Notes under the pieces: model-generated | Databases searched by the model: none | What the model saw: only the letters and a program-made list of their open reading frames with translations | What the model was told of the DNA's origin: nothing | Made by a program: the position numbers and the translations under genes | Part shown: piece by piece, positions 7,733 through 16,566 of the stretch | Numbering within the stretch: position 1 is the stretch's first letter | How the letters are laid out: the number at the start of each line of letters is the position of its first letter | Source: Deefgea tanakiae | GTDB lineage: Bacteria > Pseudomonadota > Gammaproteobacteria > Burkholderiales > Chitinibacteraceae | Length of the DNA: 64,000 nt | Direction: 5' to 3' | Assembly: GCF_019665765.1 (NCBI RefSeq) | Contig: NZ_CP081150.1 | Coordinates: 3,348,001 to 3,412,000 of the forward strand

Positions 7733-9367
7733 CTAGTTCAATATATCCAATGCCAAAGCCTCGGCGACTTTAATCCCATCCACACCCGCCGATAAAATCC
7801 CGCCCGCGTAACCCGCACCTTCACCAGCAGGGTAGAGGCCGCGCACGTTGAGCGATTGGCAAGCCTCATTACGCGTGATGCGCAGCGGTGAGCTGGTTCG
7901 AGTTTCAACGCCGGTCAGCACCGCATCGTGCATATCGTAGCCACGGATTTTCTTGCCGAATTCAGGCAGCGCTTCGCGCATCGCGTTGATCGCGTAATCG
8001 GGTAGCGCGCTCGCGAGATCAGTCCAGTTCACGCCCGGTTTGTACGATGGCTCAACGCTGCCGACGTCTTTCGATGCGCGCGCAGCGAGGAAATCGCCGA
8101 CCAATTGTGCGGGCGCATTGTAGTTTTCGCCGCCAAGCACATAAGCGTGGCTTTCAAGTTGGCGTTGGAATTCTATCCCCGCCATCGCGCCGCCCGGATA
8201 GTCGCTTGGGTTGATGCTGACGACCATGCCAGAATTGGCGTTGCGCTCGTTACGCGAATATTGGCTCATGCCGTTGGTCACCACGCGGCCGACTTCGGAC
8301 GTGGCTGCAACGACGGTGCCGCCGGGACACATACAGAAGCTATACACCGCGCGGCCATTGGCGGCGTGATGTACGAGTTTGTAATCGGCTGCGCCGAGCA
8401 CCGGATGACCGGCAAACTTGCCCCAACGCGCTTTGTCGATGAGCGACTGCGGGTGTTCGATACGGAAGCCGACTGAGAACGGTTTGGCTTCCATAAAGAC
8501 GCCGCGCCCGTGCATCATTTCAAAGCTATCGCGCGCGCTGTGGCCAAGCGCGATGACAACGTGTTCGCTCAGGATTTCATTGCTAGGCTGGCCTTCAACG
8601 CCGATTTCGGTGACGCGTACGCCACGGATTTGCTTGTTGCCGTCAGGCAGGTCTTCCAAAATCAAATCATCAACGCGTTGCTGGAAGCGGATTTCGCCAC
8701 CGAGCGATTCAATCTCGGCGCGCATTTTTTCGACCATGCCAACCAGCTTAAACGTACCGATATGCGGTTTGGCAATATACAAAATTTCATCGGGCGCACC
8801 GGCTTTAACAAATTCATTCAGTACTTTTCGGCCTAAATGACGCGGATCTTTAATTTGGCTGTAGAGTTTACCGTCCGAGAACGTCCCTGCGCCGCCTTCG
8901 CCAAATTGCACGTTCGATTCAGGGTGCAGCGTATTTTTGCGCCATAAATCCCATGTGTCTTTGGTGCGTTCACGCACTTTTTTGCCACGTTCGAGCACGA
9001 TCGGTTTGAAACCCATTTGCGCCAGAATCAGTGCCGCGAAAATCCCACAGGGGCCAAAACCAACGACGACGGGGCGATGTGGCAATTGCGTAGGTGCTTG
9101 GCCGACAAAATGGTAGCTGGTATCGGGCGTTGGCATGACGTGCGTATCGGCTTTGAATTGCGTGAGCAGCTTTTTCTCTAGGTTGCCCACGTCCAAATCG
9201 ATGATATACGCCAGATTCATCATGCCTTTGCGCGCATCGTAGCTGCGTTTAAAGACGCTAAAGCTCACGATGGCATCCTCATTAATAGCGAGATAGGCGG
9301 CGATGGACGTTTTGAGTTCGGCTTCGGTATGGTCGAGCGGCAGTTTGAGTTCGGTAATGCGGAGCAT
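7733..9367 (-). CDS. FAD-dependent oxidoreductase (COG2509 type)
   Basis: The 544-residue protein has an N-terminal alpha/beta domain (about 1-95) and a dinucleotide-binding motif VVGFGPCGIFAA (about 100-112) with VLERG at its second strand. A middle FAD/substrate region contains GGAGTFSDGKL. The C-terminal FAD motif is GEGAGYAGGI near 515. This layout matches the conserved bacterial FAD-dependent dehydrogenases of COG2509, whose substrate is unknown. The start ATG is at 9367, with AAGGA a few bases upstream. It is transcribed alone and ends at the terminator near 7670. Confidence 0.85.
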   Translation of the reverse strand: MLRITELKLPLDHTEAELKTSIAAYLAINEDAIVSFSVFKRSYDARKGMMNLAYIIDLDVGNLEKKLLTQFKADTHVMPTPDTSYHFVGQAPTQLPHRPVVVGFGPCGIFAALILAQMGFKPIVLERGKKVRERTKDTWDLWRKNTLHPESNVQFGEGGAGTFSDGKLYSQIKDPRHLGRKVLNEFVKAGAPDEILYIAKPHIGTFKLVGMVEKMRAEIESLGGEIRFQQRVDDLILEDLPDGNKQIRGVRVTEIGVEGQPSNEILSEHVVIALGHSARDSFEMMHGRGVFMEAKPFSVGFRIEHPQSLIDKARWGKFAGHPVLGAADYKLVHHAANGRAVYSFCMCPGGTVVAATSEVGRVVTNGMSQYSRNERNANSGMVVSINPSDYPGGAMAGIEFQRQLESHAYVLGGENYNAPAQLVGDFLAARASKDVGSVEPSYKPGVNWTDLASALPDYAINAMREALPEFGKKIRGYDMHDAVLTGVETRTSSPLRITRNEACQSLNVRGLYPAGEGAGYAGGILSAGVDGIKVAEALALDILN

Positions 9368-9458
9368 GGTTGTCCTTCAAGGTTGAGGTTTATTCAACAG
9401 GGTATTGCTTGCTAGCCATTACAAATAGTTGGCTACGTTGATATACATTGCTAACAAT

Positions 9459-9490
9459 AAAAAACGCCATGATGGTTGAACATCATGGCG
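9459..9490 (-). terminator. Terminator of dsbA
   Basis: The hairpin CGCCATGATG / CATCATGGCG has a 6-base loop, followed on the minus strand by TTTTTTATTG. It ends the SPOR-dsbA unit. Confidence 0.85.
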
Positions 9491-9514
9491 CATTATTTTA
9501 TCAGGATTGACTGA

Positions 9515-10159
9515 TTATTTCTTTTTCGGTGCTGCGCGGTCTTTCGCGATGAGTTCATCGAGTATTTTGGTGAAATTCGCATCGTTTGCACCAACCATCG
9601 AAGGGCTAGTGACCCATTTACCATTCACGATAAATGTAGGAACGCCATCGATTTGGTAATCACGCGTCATGGTGGCGAGGTTTTTCAGCTGCGCATTGGT
9701 TGAGAAACCATTGTAAGCAGCTTTAAATTTGGCCACGTCGATGCCTTGGCTTTTCACCCATTCAAACAATTTGGCTTCGTTGCGTAGCTCGATACGATCA
9801 GCTTGAACCGCTTTCATCACGGCTTTTTGATGTTTGCCATCCAATCCTAATGTTTGCAAGGCAAGGAAAATCTTCGCGTGGCCTTCCATATCATTGCGGC
9901 CATCCCACATCACGTGCACACGGCGTAAATTCACGTCTTTCGGCAATTTTGCCGCCCATGCTTCAATAGCAGGCTCCACCGAAAAGCAATGTGGGCAGCC
10001 ATACCAGAAAAACTCGATCACTTCTTGTTTGCCAGCAACGGCCACTGGCATCGGTTTGCTCAGTGCTTTGAAGTCTTTGCCTTCGGTCAGGGCAAACGCC
10101 GAAGATGCACCCATGAGTGAGGCGGCTAATACAACAGTTTTAATCCAGTTTTTGAGCAT
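9515..10159 (-). CDS. dsbA: Periplasmic thiol:disulfide oxidase DsbA
   Basis: The 214-residue protein has a signal peptide (about 1-23, ending AFA), the active site CPHC at 55-58 inside FFWYGCPHCF, and the cis-proline loop GVPTFIVNG near 170. It is of normal DsbA length. It introduces disulfides into secreted proteins and is reoxidised by DsbB, which is not in this window. It lies 14 bases downstream of the SPOR-domain gene, so the two form one unit. This order is common in Betaproteobacteria. Haem proteins and pilus proteins encoded nearby are plausible clients. Confidence 0.92.
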   Translation of the reverse strand: MLKNWIKTVVLAASLMGASSAFALTEGKDFKALSKPMPVAVAGKQEVIEFFWYGCPHCFSVEPAIEAWAAKLPKDVNLRRVHVMWDGRNDMEGHAKIFLALQTLGLDGKHQKAVMKAVQADRIELRNEAKLFEWVKSQGIDVAKFKAAYNGFSTNAQLKNLATMTRDYQIDGVPTFIVNGKWVTSPSMVGANDANFTKILDELIAKDRAAPKKK

Positions 10160-10173
10160 GAAATCATCCTTGC

Positions 10174-10905
10174 TTAGTTAGCTTTAATAATGGCGCTATC
10201 GATGCCATTGGTTTTGAGTTGTTTGCGCACTGTATCGAGTTCGGCGCCAGAATTAAAGGGGCCAATACGAACACGGTGCCAAATACCTTTGTCCGGTACA
10301 TCGGAAGTTAGAATTCTCGACTCAACACCGATCAGCGCCAGCTTGGCTTTTAGATTGTCGGCATCGCCTTCATCTTTGAACGCGCCTACTTGAAGCCAAG
10401 TCGGTTTCATTGGTTCGTCTTTGGCTGCTGCACTGGCGCTTGGTTTAGGCGCTGATGCTTTGACTGCCGAAGCTTTTACGACCGATGCTTTTACGGGGGC
10501 AGGTTTAGCTTCGACTGGGGTTTGTTCATTCAGTTCTGGCAACATTTTATAAAAATCAAAACGCTCTTCACTGGCAGTGGCCGTTGCTGGCTTGCTGGCC
10601 ACGGCACTAGTCGCTTCGGCGACGGGCGCTGGGTTATTGATTTCTTTACCGTTACCGGGCAATAAAACTTCAGGGGCGTTGACTGCGGCTTCTGGCGCAG
10701 AGCCAACCGCATCGGCGGGCGTGGTTTTGTCGTTTTTAAATGGATTGGCGCTGCGATTTAAAAATAAGGCCACAACGACTGCAATCGCGATACCTACAAA
10801 TAAACCCAGTAAAAGCCCCGTAATCAGCGAGCTGCCGCCATTTTTTTTGCTGCTACTGGCGCTCGCGGTGCGGTTGGTGCGGCTGGATTTCATGTCACGG
10901 CTCAT
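10174..10905 (-). CDS. SPOR-domain protein, FtsN-like
   Basis: The 243-residue protein has a short basic cytoplasmic tail and one membrane helix (about 28-50, LITGLLLGLFVGIAIAVVVA). A long Ala/Pro/Lys linker with repeated VKASAVKASAPK-type units follows (about 55-165). The C-terminal SPOR domain (about 168-243) has TWLQVGAFKDEGDADNLKAK and a HRVRIGPF strand. SPOR domains bind denuded septal peptidoglycan, so a division role like FtsN or DedD is likely. The ATG at 10905 is chosen; a TTG six bases earlier is an alternative closer to GGAG. Confidence 0.82.
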   Translation of the reverse strand: MSRDMKSSRTNRTASASSSKKNGGSSLITGLLLGLFVGIAIAVVVALFLNRSANPFKNDKTTPADAVGSAPEAAVNAPEVLLPGNGKEINNPAPVAEATSAVASKPATATASEERFDFYKMLPELNEQTPVEAKPAPVKASVVKASAVKASAPKPSASAAAKDEPMKPTWLQVGAFKDEGDADNLKAKLALIGVESRILTSDVPDKGIWHRVRIGPFNSGAELDTVRKQLKTNGIDSAIIKAN

Positions 10906-11136
10906 GGTCAAACTATCTCCGGCGATTCACGCCTTGTTTCGTGCGTCAGCATCATACTTGGATAGGCTGCGCAATTTAGTCAATCAGAATCGCCTAATTC
11001 TACCGCGCTTTGCAAGATGAAGCAGTGCATTATCCACATCAAATTCGATTGAAATGTCTCTTCTGCAAAAAAACGACAAGGCTGCGCGGGTTAAATGGGG
11101 GTAAGTGTGCAATCGTGGTGCTCAATACGAGATGTT

Positions 11137-11155
11137 AATGAGAGTGATTCCTATT
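11137..11155 (+). promoter_or_regulatory. Fur-like box 1
   Basis: AATGAGAGTGATTCCTATT resembles the repeated A/T-rich hexamers of a Fur site (AATGAGAATGATTATCATT-like). It lies about 55 bp before the imelysin start. Iron-responsive repression of the operon is inferred. Confidence 0.5.
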
Positions 11156-11175
11156 GTTTTTGGATTGCGATATAG

Positions 11176-11190
11176 TGCGAATCATTCTTA
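11176..11190 (+). promoter_or_regulatory. Fur-like box 2
   Basis: TGCGAATCATTCTTA fits the 7-1-7 Fur pattern TGnnAATnATTnnnA. It starts 21 bp after box 1 and lies just upstream of the first imelysin gene. The rest of the 300-bp gap after the SPOR gene shows no gene. Confidence 0.5.
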
Positions 11191-11207
11191 ATTACCGGGG
11201 CGCGCTC

Positions 11208-12347
11208 ATGCTGCCAATTCGAAGTCTCTTGTTTTCTTGTGTTTTGGCATTTTCTGCGTTGTCGAATGCCGCTGAAGTCGACAGTCAGGCTGTGATTGTG
11301 CAATACGCCAATCTCGTTTCGGCCAACTACCAAGATAGTCTGGCCAGCAGTAAAGATATGCAAACCAAGATTGATGCCTTTTTGGCGCAACCCAGCGCCG
11401 AAAGTCTGAAAGCAGCCCAAGCGGCGTGGCTGGAAGCGCGGGAATGGTATGGCCAAACTGAGGCTTTCCGTTTTTACGGTGGCCCGATTGATTCGGAAAC
11501 CGGCCCTGAAGGTTTTATCAATGGCTGGCCGCTCGATGAAGCGTATATCGACTATGTAAAAGGTAAACCGAAAGCGGGCATTATCAATAGCAAAACGCCA
11601 ATCAATGAAGCGAAGCTGCGCAGCTTGAACGAGCGCGGCGGTGAAGAAAACATCGCCACCGGTTGGCATGCGATTGAGTTTTTGCTGTGGGGTCAGGATT
11701 TCAATAAAGACGGCGCAGGCCAACGTAGTTTTACTGACTACACCACCGCGCCGAATGCCGAGCGTCGCAAGCAATACTTAAAACTCGTGACTGACATGCT
11801 GGTGGCTGATTTGGCGAGTGTAGAAAAACAATGGCGTGCCGGCGAGAAAAACTATCGTGCGCAGTTTGAAACTAAGGGCGACGATAGCATCAAAAAAATG
11901 CTCACGGGTTTGGGCTCGCTCAGTCGTGGTGAATTAGCAGGTGAGCGCACCGAAGTCGCGCTGGATACGCAAAACCAAGAAGACGAGCATTCATGCTTTT
12001 CAGATAACACGCATCGTGATTTAGTGAACAATGCCAAAGGCATCCAAAACGTCTGGGAGGCGCGCTATGTGCGCCGTTCAGGCGAAGTGCTGGAAGGCGC
12101 GAGCTTAAATGCCTTGGTCGCGCAGAAAAATCCAAGCGTCGCAGAAGCGGTGAGTCGTGATATTGCCAATAGTGTGAAATTGGCCGAAGCCGTGCAAGCG
12201 CCATTTGATCGTGAAATCGTCGGCAAGAAAGACGCGCCGGGGCGCAAACGCTTGCATGTCTTTGTCGAATCACTCAAAGCGCAAGCCAAGAGTTTGGTCG
12301 AAGCGGCCAAAGTCTTGGGCATTAAGCGGCTGAATACGGGCGTTTAA
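11208..12347 (+). CDS. Imelysin-family (M75) iron-regulated protein 1
   Basis: The 379-residue protein has a signal peptide (about 1-21, SNA-A) and two imelysin repeats. The conserved GxHxxE motif appears as GWHAIEFLLWGQD at about 152-164. A second half contains NAKGIQNVWEARY. Imelysins (IrpA, ICMP) are envelope proteins linked to iron uptake; proteolysis is doubtful. The ATG at 11208 gives a clean signal peptide, whereas an earlier in-frame start would overlap the Fur-like sites. It is first in an operon with a di-haem oxidoreductase, a second imelysin and DUF1513. Confidence 0.85.
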   Translation: MLPIRSLLFSCVLAFSALSNAAEVDSQAVIVQYANLVSANYQDSLASSKDMQTKIDAFLAQPSAESLKAAQAAWLEAREWYGQTEAFRFYGGPIDSETGPEGFINGWPLDEAYIDYVKGKPKAGIINSKTPINEAKLRSLNERGGEENIATGWHAIEFLLWGQDFNKDGAGQRSFTDYTTAPNAERRKQYLKLVTDMLVADLASVEKQWRAGEKNYRAQFETKGDDSIKKMLTGLGSLSRGELAGERTEVALDTQNQEDEHSCFSDNTHRDLVNNAKGIQNVWEARYVRRSGEVLEGASLNALVAQKNPSVAEAVSRDIANSVKLAEAVQAPFDREIVGKKDAPGRKRLHVFVESLKAQAKSLVEAAKVLGIKRLNTGV

Positions 12348-12397
12348 GCCAAACTTGGGTAATGGGTGCGGCAATATGGCGTACCACGTTCACAATA

Positions 12398-12425
12398 ACC
12401 TCAGCGCATCGCGCTGGGGTTTTGT
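12398..12425 (+). terminator. Hairpin between imelysin 1 and di-haem gene
   Basis: CCTCAGCG-CATC-GCGCTGGGG is followed by TTTTG. The T-run is short, so it may only attenuate transcription within the operon. Confidence 0.5.
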
Positions 12426-12443
12426 TATTCAGGAAAAAGAAAA

Positions 12444-13835
12444 ATGAAACGCAGTTTGAGCTTCATCGCCTGTCTGTTAGCGGGCTCTGTGTTGGCCTAT
12501 GAAGGCCATGCCATGCTGGCTTTGTTTGAGCCGAGTGAGGAGTTTCCAGCAGGTGAGGTGGGTACGATTGATGATCATGGCAAGAATGCGTTTTCCCTAC
12601 CGTATCCGGGTTTAACTGACGAGCAAAAAACTGACTTTGTGGTCGGCAATTCATTCTTCAAAAAGCCGTGGGTGGAAGCGCCGTCATCGACCACTGCACG
12701 GGATGGCTTGGGGCCGCATTTTGTCGCCAATTCCTGTGGTGCTTGCCATGCTCTGGATGGCCGTGGTGCGCCGCCGGATTTTAAAAATAATATTCAGCAA
12801 GAGCAGCCGATGGCGCTGTTACTGCGTTTATCGATTCCGGGGCAAAAGCCAGATCCTGTGTATGGTGGGCAGCTGAATAATCAAGCGGTACAGGGCGTGA
12901 AGCCTGAAGGCAAAGTAGCCATTCGTTATGAGGAAATTCGCGGCCAGTTTGCTGATGGCAGCAGCTACAGCCTGCAAAAGCCGCATTATAAGATTGAGCA
13001 ATTGGCCTATGGTCCACTGCATAAAGACATCATGATATCGCCACGTATTGCCCCGCAGATCATAGGTTTAGGGCTACTTGAGGCCATACCTGATGCTAGT
13101 ATTCTGGCCAATGCCGAGCGCCAACGCGCAGAGGGCAAAGGGATTGCTGGCCAGCCTAATTATGTGATGGACGCGTTTGCGGGCAAGGCACTGATCGGGC
13201 GCTTTGGCTGGAAAGCGAATGTGGGCAGTGTGGCGCATCAAACGGCTGGGGCTTTCTTGGGGGATATCGGCATTACGTCGAGCAAGAATCCGCATGAAGA
13301 ATGTATGCCTCAGCAAAAAGACTGCTTGCGCGCGCCAAGCGGCGGCAAGCCAGAAATCGACGATGACAAACTCGCCCAAGTGATTTTTTATTCGCAAACC
13401 TTGGCGGTACCAACACGGCGCGATGCCAACACCAGCGATGTGCTGCGTGGCAAGCAGCTGTTTAGCGATGCCAACTGCGTCAGCTGCCATACCCCAAGTT
13501 ATAAAACCGGCGAATTTGCCGCAATCCCGCAGCTCGCCAATCAAACCATTTATCCCTATACCGATTTGCTGCTGCACGATATGGGTGAAGGCTTGGCCGA
13601 CAATCGCCCTGATGGCAAAGCCAATGGTAAACAATGGAAAACACCGCCATTGTGGGGCTTGGGGCTGGTGAAAACGGTCAATGGCCACACGCGCTATCTA
13701 CATGATGGTCGCGCCCGCAATATGATGGAAGCGGTGCTCTGGCACGGCGGCGAGGCTGAAGCGAGTAAGCAAGCGGTGCTGAAGATGAGCACGGCTGACC
13801 GAGAAAATCTGCTGAAGTTTTTGAATTCGCTCTAA
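12444..13835 (+). CDS. Di-haem c-type oxidoreductase (DHOR family)
   Basis: The 463-residue protein has a signal peptide (about 1-18) and two haem c sites: CGACH at 98-102 and CVSCH at 345-349. The remainder has the di-haem peroxidase-like layout of the thiol oxidoreductase/DHOR family (HTRYLHDGRARNMMEAVLWHGGEA near the C-terminus). It would sit in the periplasm and needs the System II maturation genes found at 45-48 kb. Its position between two imelysin genes is a known arrangement in iron-regulated operons, where it may handle iron redox state. That role is inference. Confidence 0.82.
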   Translation: MKRSLSFIACLLAGSVLAYEGHAMLALFEPSEEFPAGEVGTIDDHGKNAFSLPYPGLTDEQKTDFVVGNSFFKKPWVEAPSSTTARDGLGPHFVANSCGACHALDGRGAPPDFKNNIQQEQPMALLLRLSIPGQKPDPVYGGQLNNQAVQGVKPEGKVAIRYEEIRGQFADGSSYSLQKPHYKIEQLAYGPLHKDIMISPRIAPQIIGLGLLEAIPDASILANAERQRAEGKGIAGQPNYVMDAFAGKALIGRFGWKANVGSVAHQTAGAFLGDIGITSSKNPHEECMPQQKDCLRAPSGGKPEIDDDKLAQVIFYSQTLAVPTRRDANTSDVLRGKQLFSDANCVSCHTPSYKTGEFAAIPQLANQTIYPYTDLLLHDMGEGLADNRPDGKANGKQWKTPPLWGLGLVKTVNGHTRYLHDGRARNMMEAVLWHGGEAEASKQAVLKMSTADRENLLKFLNSL

Positions 13836-13897
13836 ATCTAAACGATGGGCTGCGCTTGCTCAGCAAGCGTTGAGTCATCACACAAGGACAAAAAACG

Positions 13898-14863
13898 ATG
13901 CGTTGGATTGCCTTATTACTGGCTGCGGGTTTAGCGCAGGCCGAGCCGACAGTACCCAATGCGGCTTGGTCGCAAGCATGGTTGGATCAGGCGTATTTAC
14001 CGCGTCATGCGGCATTAACGCAGTCGGCAGATGCTTTGGCGAGCGCCAGTAAGGCGTTTTGCGAAACGCCAACGCCAGTCCAACTGGACAACGTGAAGCA
14101 GGATTGGTTGATCACCAGCCAAGCATGGCGCGCGATGGATGGTGCTCCTGCAGGCCCGATGGTGCTGGAGCGATTGGGGCGAAAAATTGATTTCCGACCA
14201 ACTCGTCCCGACGATATCGAAGCGGCGATTCAAGGTAGTGAAATTAATAACGCGGCTACGCGCGGCCTGCCAGCTATGGAATATCTGCTGTGGGGCAACG
14301 CCCAGCCCAAATTGCAATTGGCCAAACTCAAGCAGCCAGAGCGCTGTGCATACTTGAGCAAAATCGCAGCACAGATCGCCAGCGATGCGCATGTACTGGA
14401 TCAACCGTGGTCTGTTTATCGCAGTGAGTTGGCGGCGGAAAATGCTTTTTTCCGTGAAAATCTCTTGTCAGAGCACATCAACCTATTGCTATCGAGCATG
14501 AGCAGTTTGCAAAAACGGATGCCGACTGCGGAGGGCGTGAAGCCCGAGCAATTTATTGAGTGGCGCAGCGGCAGCAGCCAGGCGCAGTGGTTGGCGCAAT
14601 GGGATGGCATGAATCTGGCGCTGCAAGCCGTGCTACAACGTTTGCGTGACGATGGTGCGAGCCCGATTGCGAATAAAGTCCAACAAGATATCGCGCAAGT
14701 GAATAAAAATTGCCGCAACTTGCCGACCCATCTAGCGCAAAGCACTGCCAGCGCACGGCTGGCTTGCAGCAAATCAGTGGCGACTTTAAAGGCGATCATT
14801 GAAGACCAAATCGGCGAGCAATTTGATTTGACCTTGGGTTTTACCGAAGGCGACGGTGATTGA
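13898..14863 (+). CDS. Imelysin-family protein 2
   Basis: The 321-residue protein has a short signal peptide (about 1-15, AQA-E). The imelysin core reads GLPAMEYLLWGNAQ, where the His of GxHxxE is replaced by Ala while the Glu stays. This replacement is usual for the second imelysin in such operons and differs from GWHAIEFLLWG in imelysin 1, so the two copies have diverged in function. A Cys-rich C-terminal segment (KNCRNL, LACSKS) follows. Its TGA overlaps the ATG of the DUF1513 gene. Confidence 0.8.
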   Translation: MRWIALLLAAGLAQAEPTVPNAAWSQAWLDQAYLPRHAALTQSADALASASKAFCETPTPVQLDNVKQDWLITSQAWRAMDGAPAGPMVLERLGRKIDFRPTRPDDIEAAIQGSEINNAATRGLPAMEYLLWGNAQPKLQLAKLKQPERCAYLSKIAAQIASDAHVLDQPWSVYRSELAAENAFFRENLLSEHINLLLSSMSSLQKRMPTAEGVKPEQFIEWRSGSSQAQWLAQWDGMNLALQAVLQRLRDDGASPIANKVQQDIAQVNKNCRNLPTHLAQSTASARLACSKSVATLKAIIEDQIGEQFDLTLGFTEGDGD

Positions 14864-15945
14864 TGCTGGCACGGCGGCAGTTTTTATTGCAGTTCGCGGC
14901 GCTGGCGCTGCCGCTTCCCGCTTGGGCGGCGACATCAGGCTCGGCTAAAGCTGAGCGGGTGTTGCTCAGCGCTAGTTGGGATACGGATGCGAGTGGCTTA
15001 GAGCAAGGTGTGCTGCGCGGCGTTGATTCCACGCTGCCAGCCATCACATTACCCGGTCGTGGGCATGGGATTGTCCCTTTGCCCAATGGACAAGCCATTG
15101 TGATGAGCCGCCGTTTGGGCTCATGGTTGGCCAAGATCGATTGGCAGCAAGGTAAAGTCATTCAATTGATAGAGCCTCAGTTTGATCGACACTATTTCGG
15201 CCATGCCGTGCTGACGCCCGATGGCAAAACGCTGATTACCACTGAGAATAATGGTGAAACGGGGCAGGGCGTTTTGGGCCTGTATGCCGTGGATACGCTC
15301 AAAAGACTTGCTGAAATACCTAGCCATGGTATTGGCCCGCATGAATTGATTTGGTTGGATGGCGGCAAGATACTAGCCGTTGCCAATGGCGGGGTGCTGA
15401 CCTTGCCCGAAACGGGGCGGCGCAAACTGAATCTAGGGGCGATGAATCCCACACTGGCTTTGATTGCTTGGCCATCGGGAAAACTGCTGAATGAATATAC
15501 CTTACCCGATCAAGGCTTAAGCATTCGCCATTTAGCGCGCAGCCCCGATGGCAGTTTGGGAATTGCCTTGCAGGCTGAATATCTTGATGCGGCGGCACAT
15601 GTGAATTCGCCTTTATTGGCGGTGTTGCGGCAAGGAAAAATGCAGCTAGCTGAGCAAGCAGAAGGCTTGCAAGGTTATGGTGCCAGTATTGCAGCGGTGG
15701 GTAATACTTTTTTAGTCAGCGCGCTCAAAGGCAATGCCATCGCGCGTTGGACTTCGGCAGGCGTTCCGCTTGCGCCGATTGCCATGGCTAGGCCGGCTGG
15801 CATTGCCAGCGATGGTCAACAAGTGTGGATCAGTAGTGAGCGCGGCCTGTTGGCGCATTTTGACCCCCAAACGACCATGCTCACAGCCCTCAATCAGAGC
15901 GCAGCGCATCGCTGGGATAATCATCTAGTCATTGCGCAACGCTAA
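14863..15945 (+). CDS. DUF1513 protein, Tat-like exported beta-propeller
   Basis: The 360-residue protein begins MLARRQFLLQFAALALPLPAWA, a twin-arginine-type signal (RRQFL). The mature part has repeated strands with DGK, LAVANGG, SPDGSLG and SSERGLLAHF motifs, as expected for a propeller fold. DUF1513 proteins close imelysin/di-haem operons in many proteobacteria, and their function is not established. The ATG shares bases with the stop of imelysin 2 (TGATG), so translation is coupled. Tat export hints at a folded or cofactor-bearing protein. Confidence 0.8.
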   Translation: MLARRQFLLQFAALALPLPAWAATSGSAKAERVLLSASWDTDASGLEQGVLRGVDSTLPAITLPGRGHGIVPLPNGQAIVMSRRLGSWLAKIDWQQGKVIQLIEPQFDRHYFGHAVLTPDGKTLITTENNGETGQGVLGLYAVDTLKRLAEIPSHGIGPHELIWLDGGKILAVANGGVLTLPETGRRKLNLGAMNPTLALIAWPSGKLLNEYTLPDQGLSIRHLARSPDGSLGIALQAEYLDAAAHVNSPLLAVLRQGKMQLAEQAEGLQGYGASIAAVGNTFLVSALKGNAIARWTSAGVPLAPIAMARPAGIASDGQQVWISSERGLLAHFDPQTTMLTALNQSAAHRWDNHLVIAQR

Positions 15946-15997
15946 GCGGCGCTTGGGCAGGTACAATACGCAGATTCACCGCAAAAGGATTTCCACC

Positions 15998-16462
15998 ATG
16001 TTAAATAACGACGTACTGCGTAGCGTGCGCTTTATGCTGGATTTGAGCGACGCCAAATTGGTCGAGATTGCCAAGCTGGCCGGTCATGAAGTGGATAAAG
16101 CCACGATGCAATCGTTTCTGAAAAAAGACACCGAGCTGGATTACGCCGAGTGCGACGACATCACGATGGCGAATTTTCTCGATGGTTTAGTGTATTTCCG
16201 CCGTGGTAAAGATGAGTCGCGACCGGCGCAGCCGATTGAATTACCTGTGACCAATAATCTAGTCCTCAAAAAACTACGCGTTGCGTTTGAGCTGAAAGAC
16301 GACGACATCTACGCGATGCTGGCTGATGCCGGTTTTGAAGTATCAAAACCCGAGCTTTCCGCTTTGTTCCGCAAAAAAGATCACAAACACTTCCGCCCCT
16401 GTGGCGATCAGTTTTTGCGCAACTTTTTGAAAGGCCTCACGCTGAGGGTGCGTAAAGTTTAA
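15998..16462 (+). CDS. yehS: DUF1456 protein (YehS-like)
   Basis: The 154-residue protein consists of two related halves. Each begins with a VLRSVRFMLDL / VLKKLRVAFEL helix and continues with a (D/E)xxLAxxAGxEVxK segment and an F(L/R)KK(D/K) motif. This internal duplication is the signature of DUF1456/YehS, small helical proteins of unknown function. AAAGGA precedes the ATG at 15998, so an earlier in-frame codon at 15932 that overlaps the DUF1513 gene is rejected. Confidence 0.82.
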   Translation: MLNNDVLRSVRFMLDLSDAKLVEIAKLAGHEVDKATMQSFLKKDTELDYAECDDITMANFLDGLVYFRRGKDESRPAQPIELPVTNNLVLKKLRVAFELKDDDIYAMLADAGFEVSKPELSALFRKKDHKHFRPCGDQFLRNFLKGLTLRVRKV

Positions 16463-16566
16463 TTTCGCAATTTAAAGATTTGACTGCTCAGCTGTAAGGT
16501 CGTGCAGCATTGCGGCTAGACCCGTATAATCGCGCCCATTGTTTCAACTTTTTCTGGATTTTTCGC

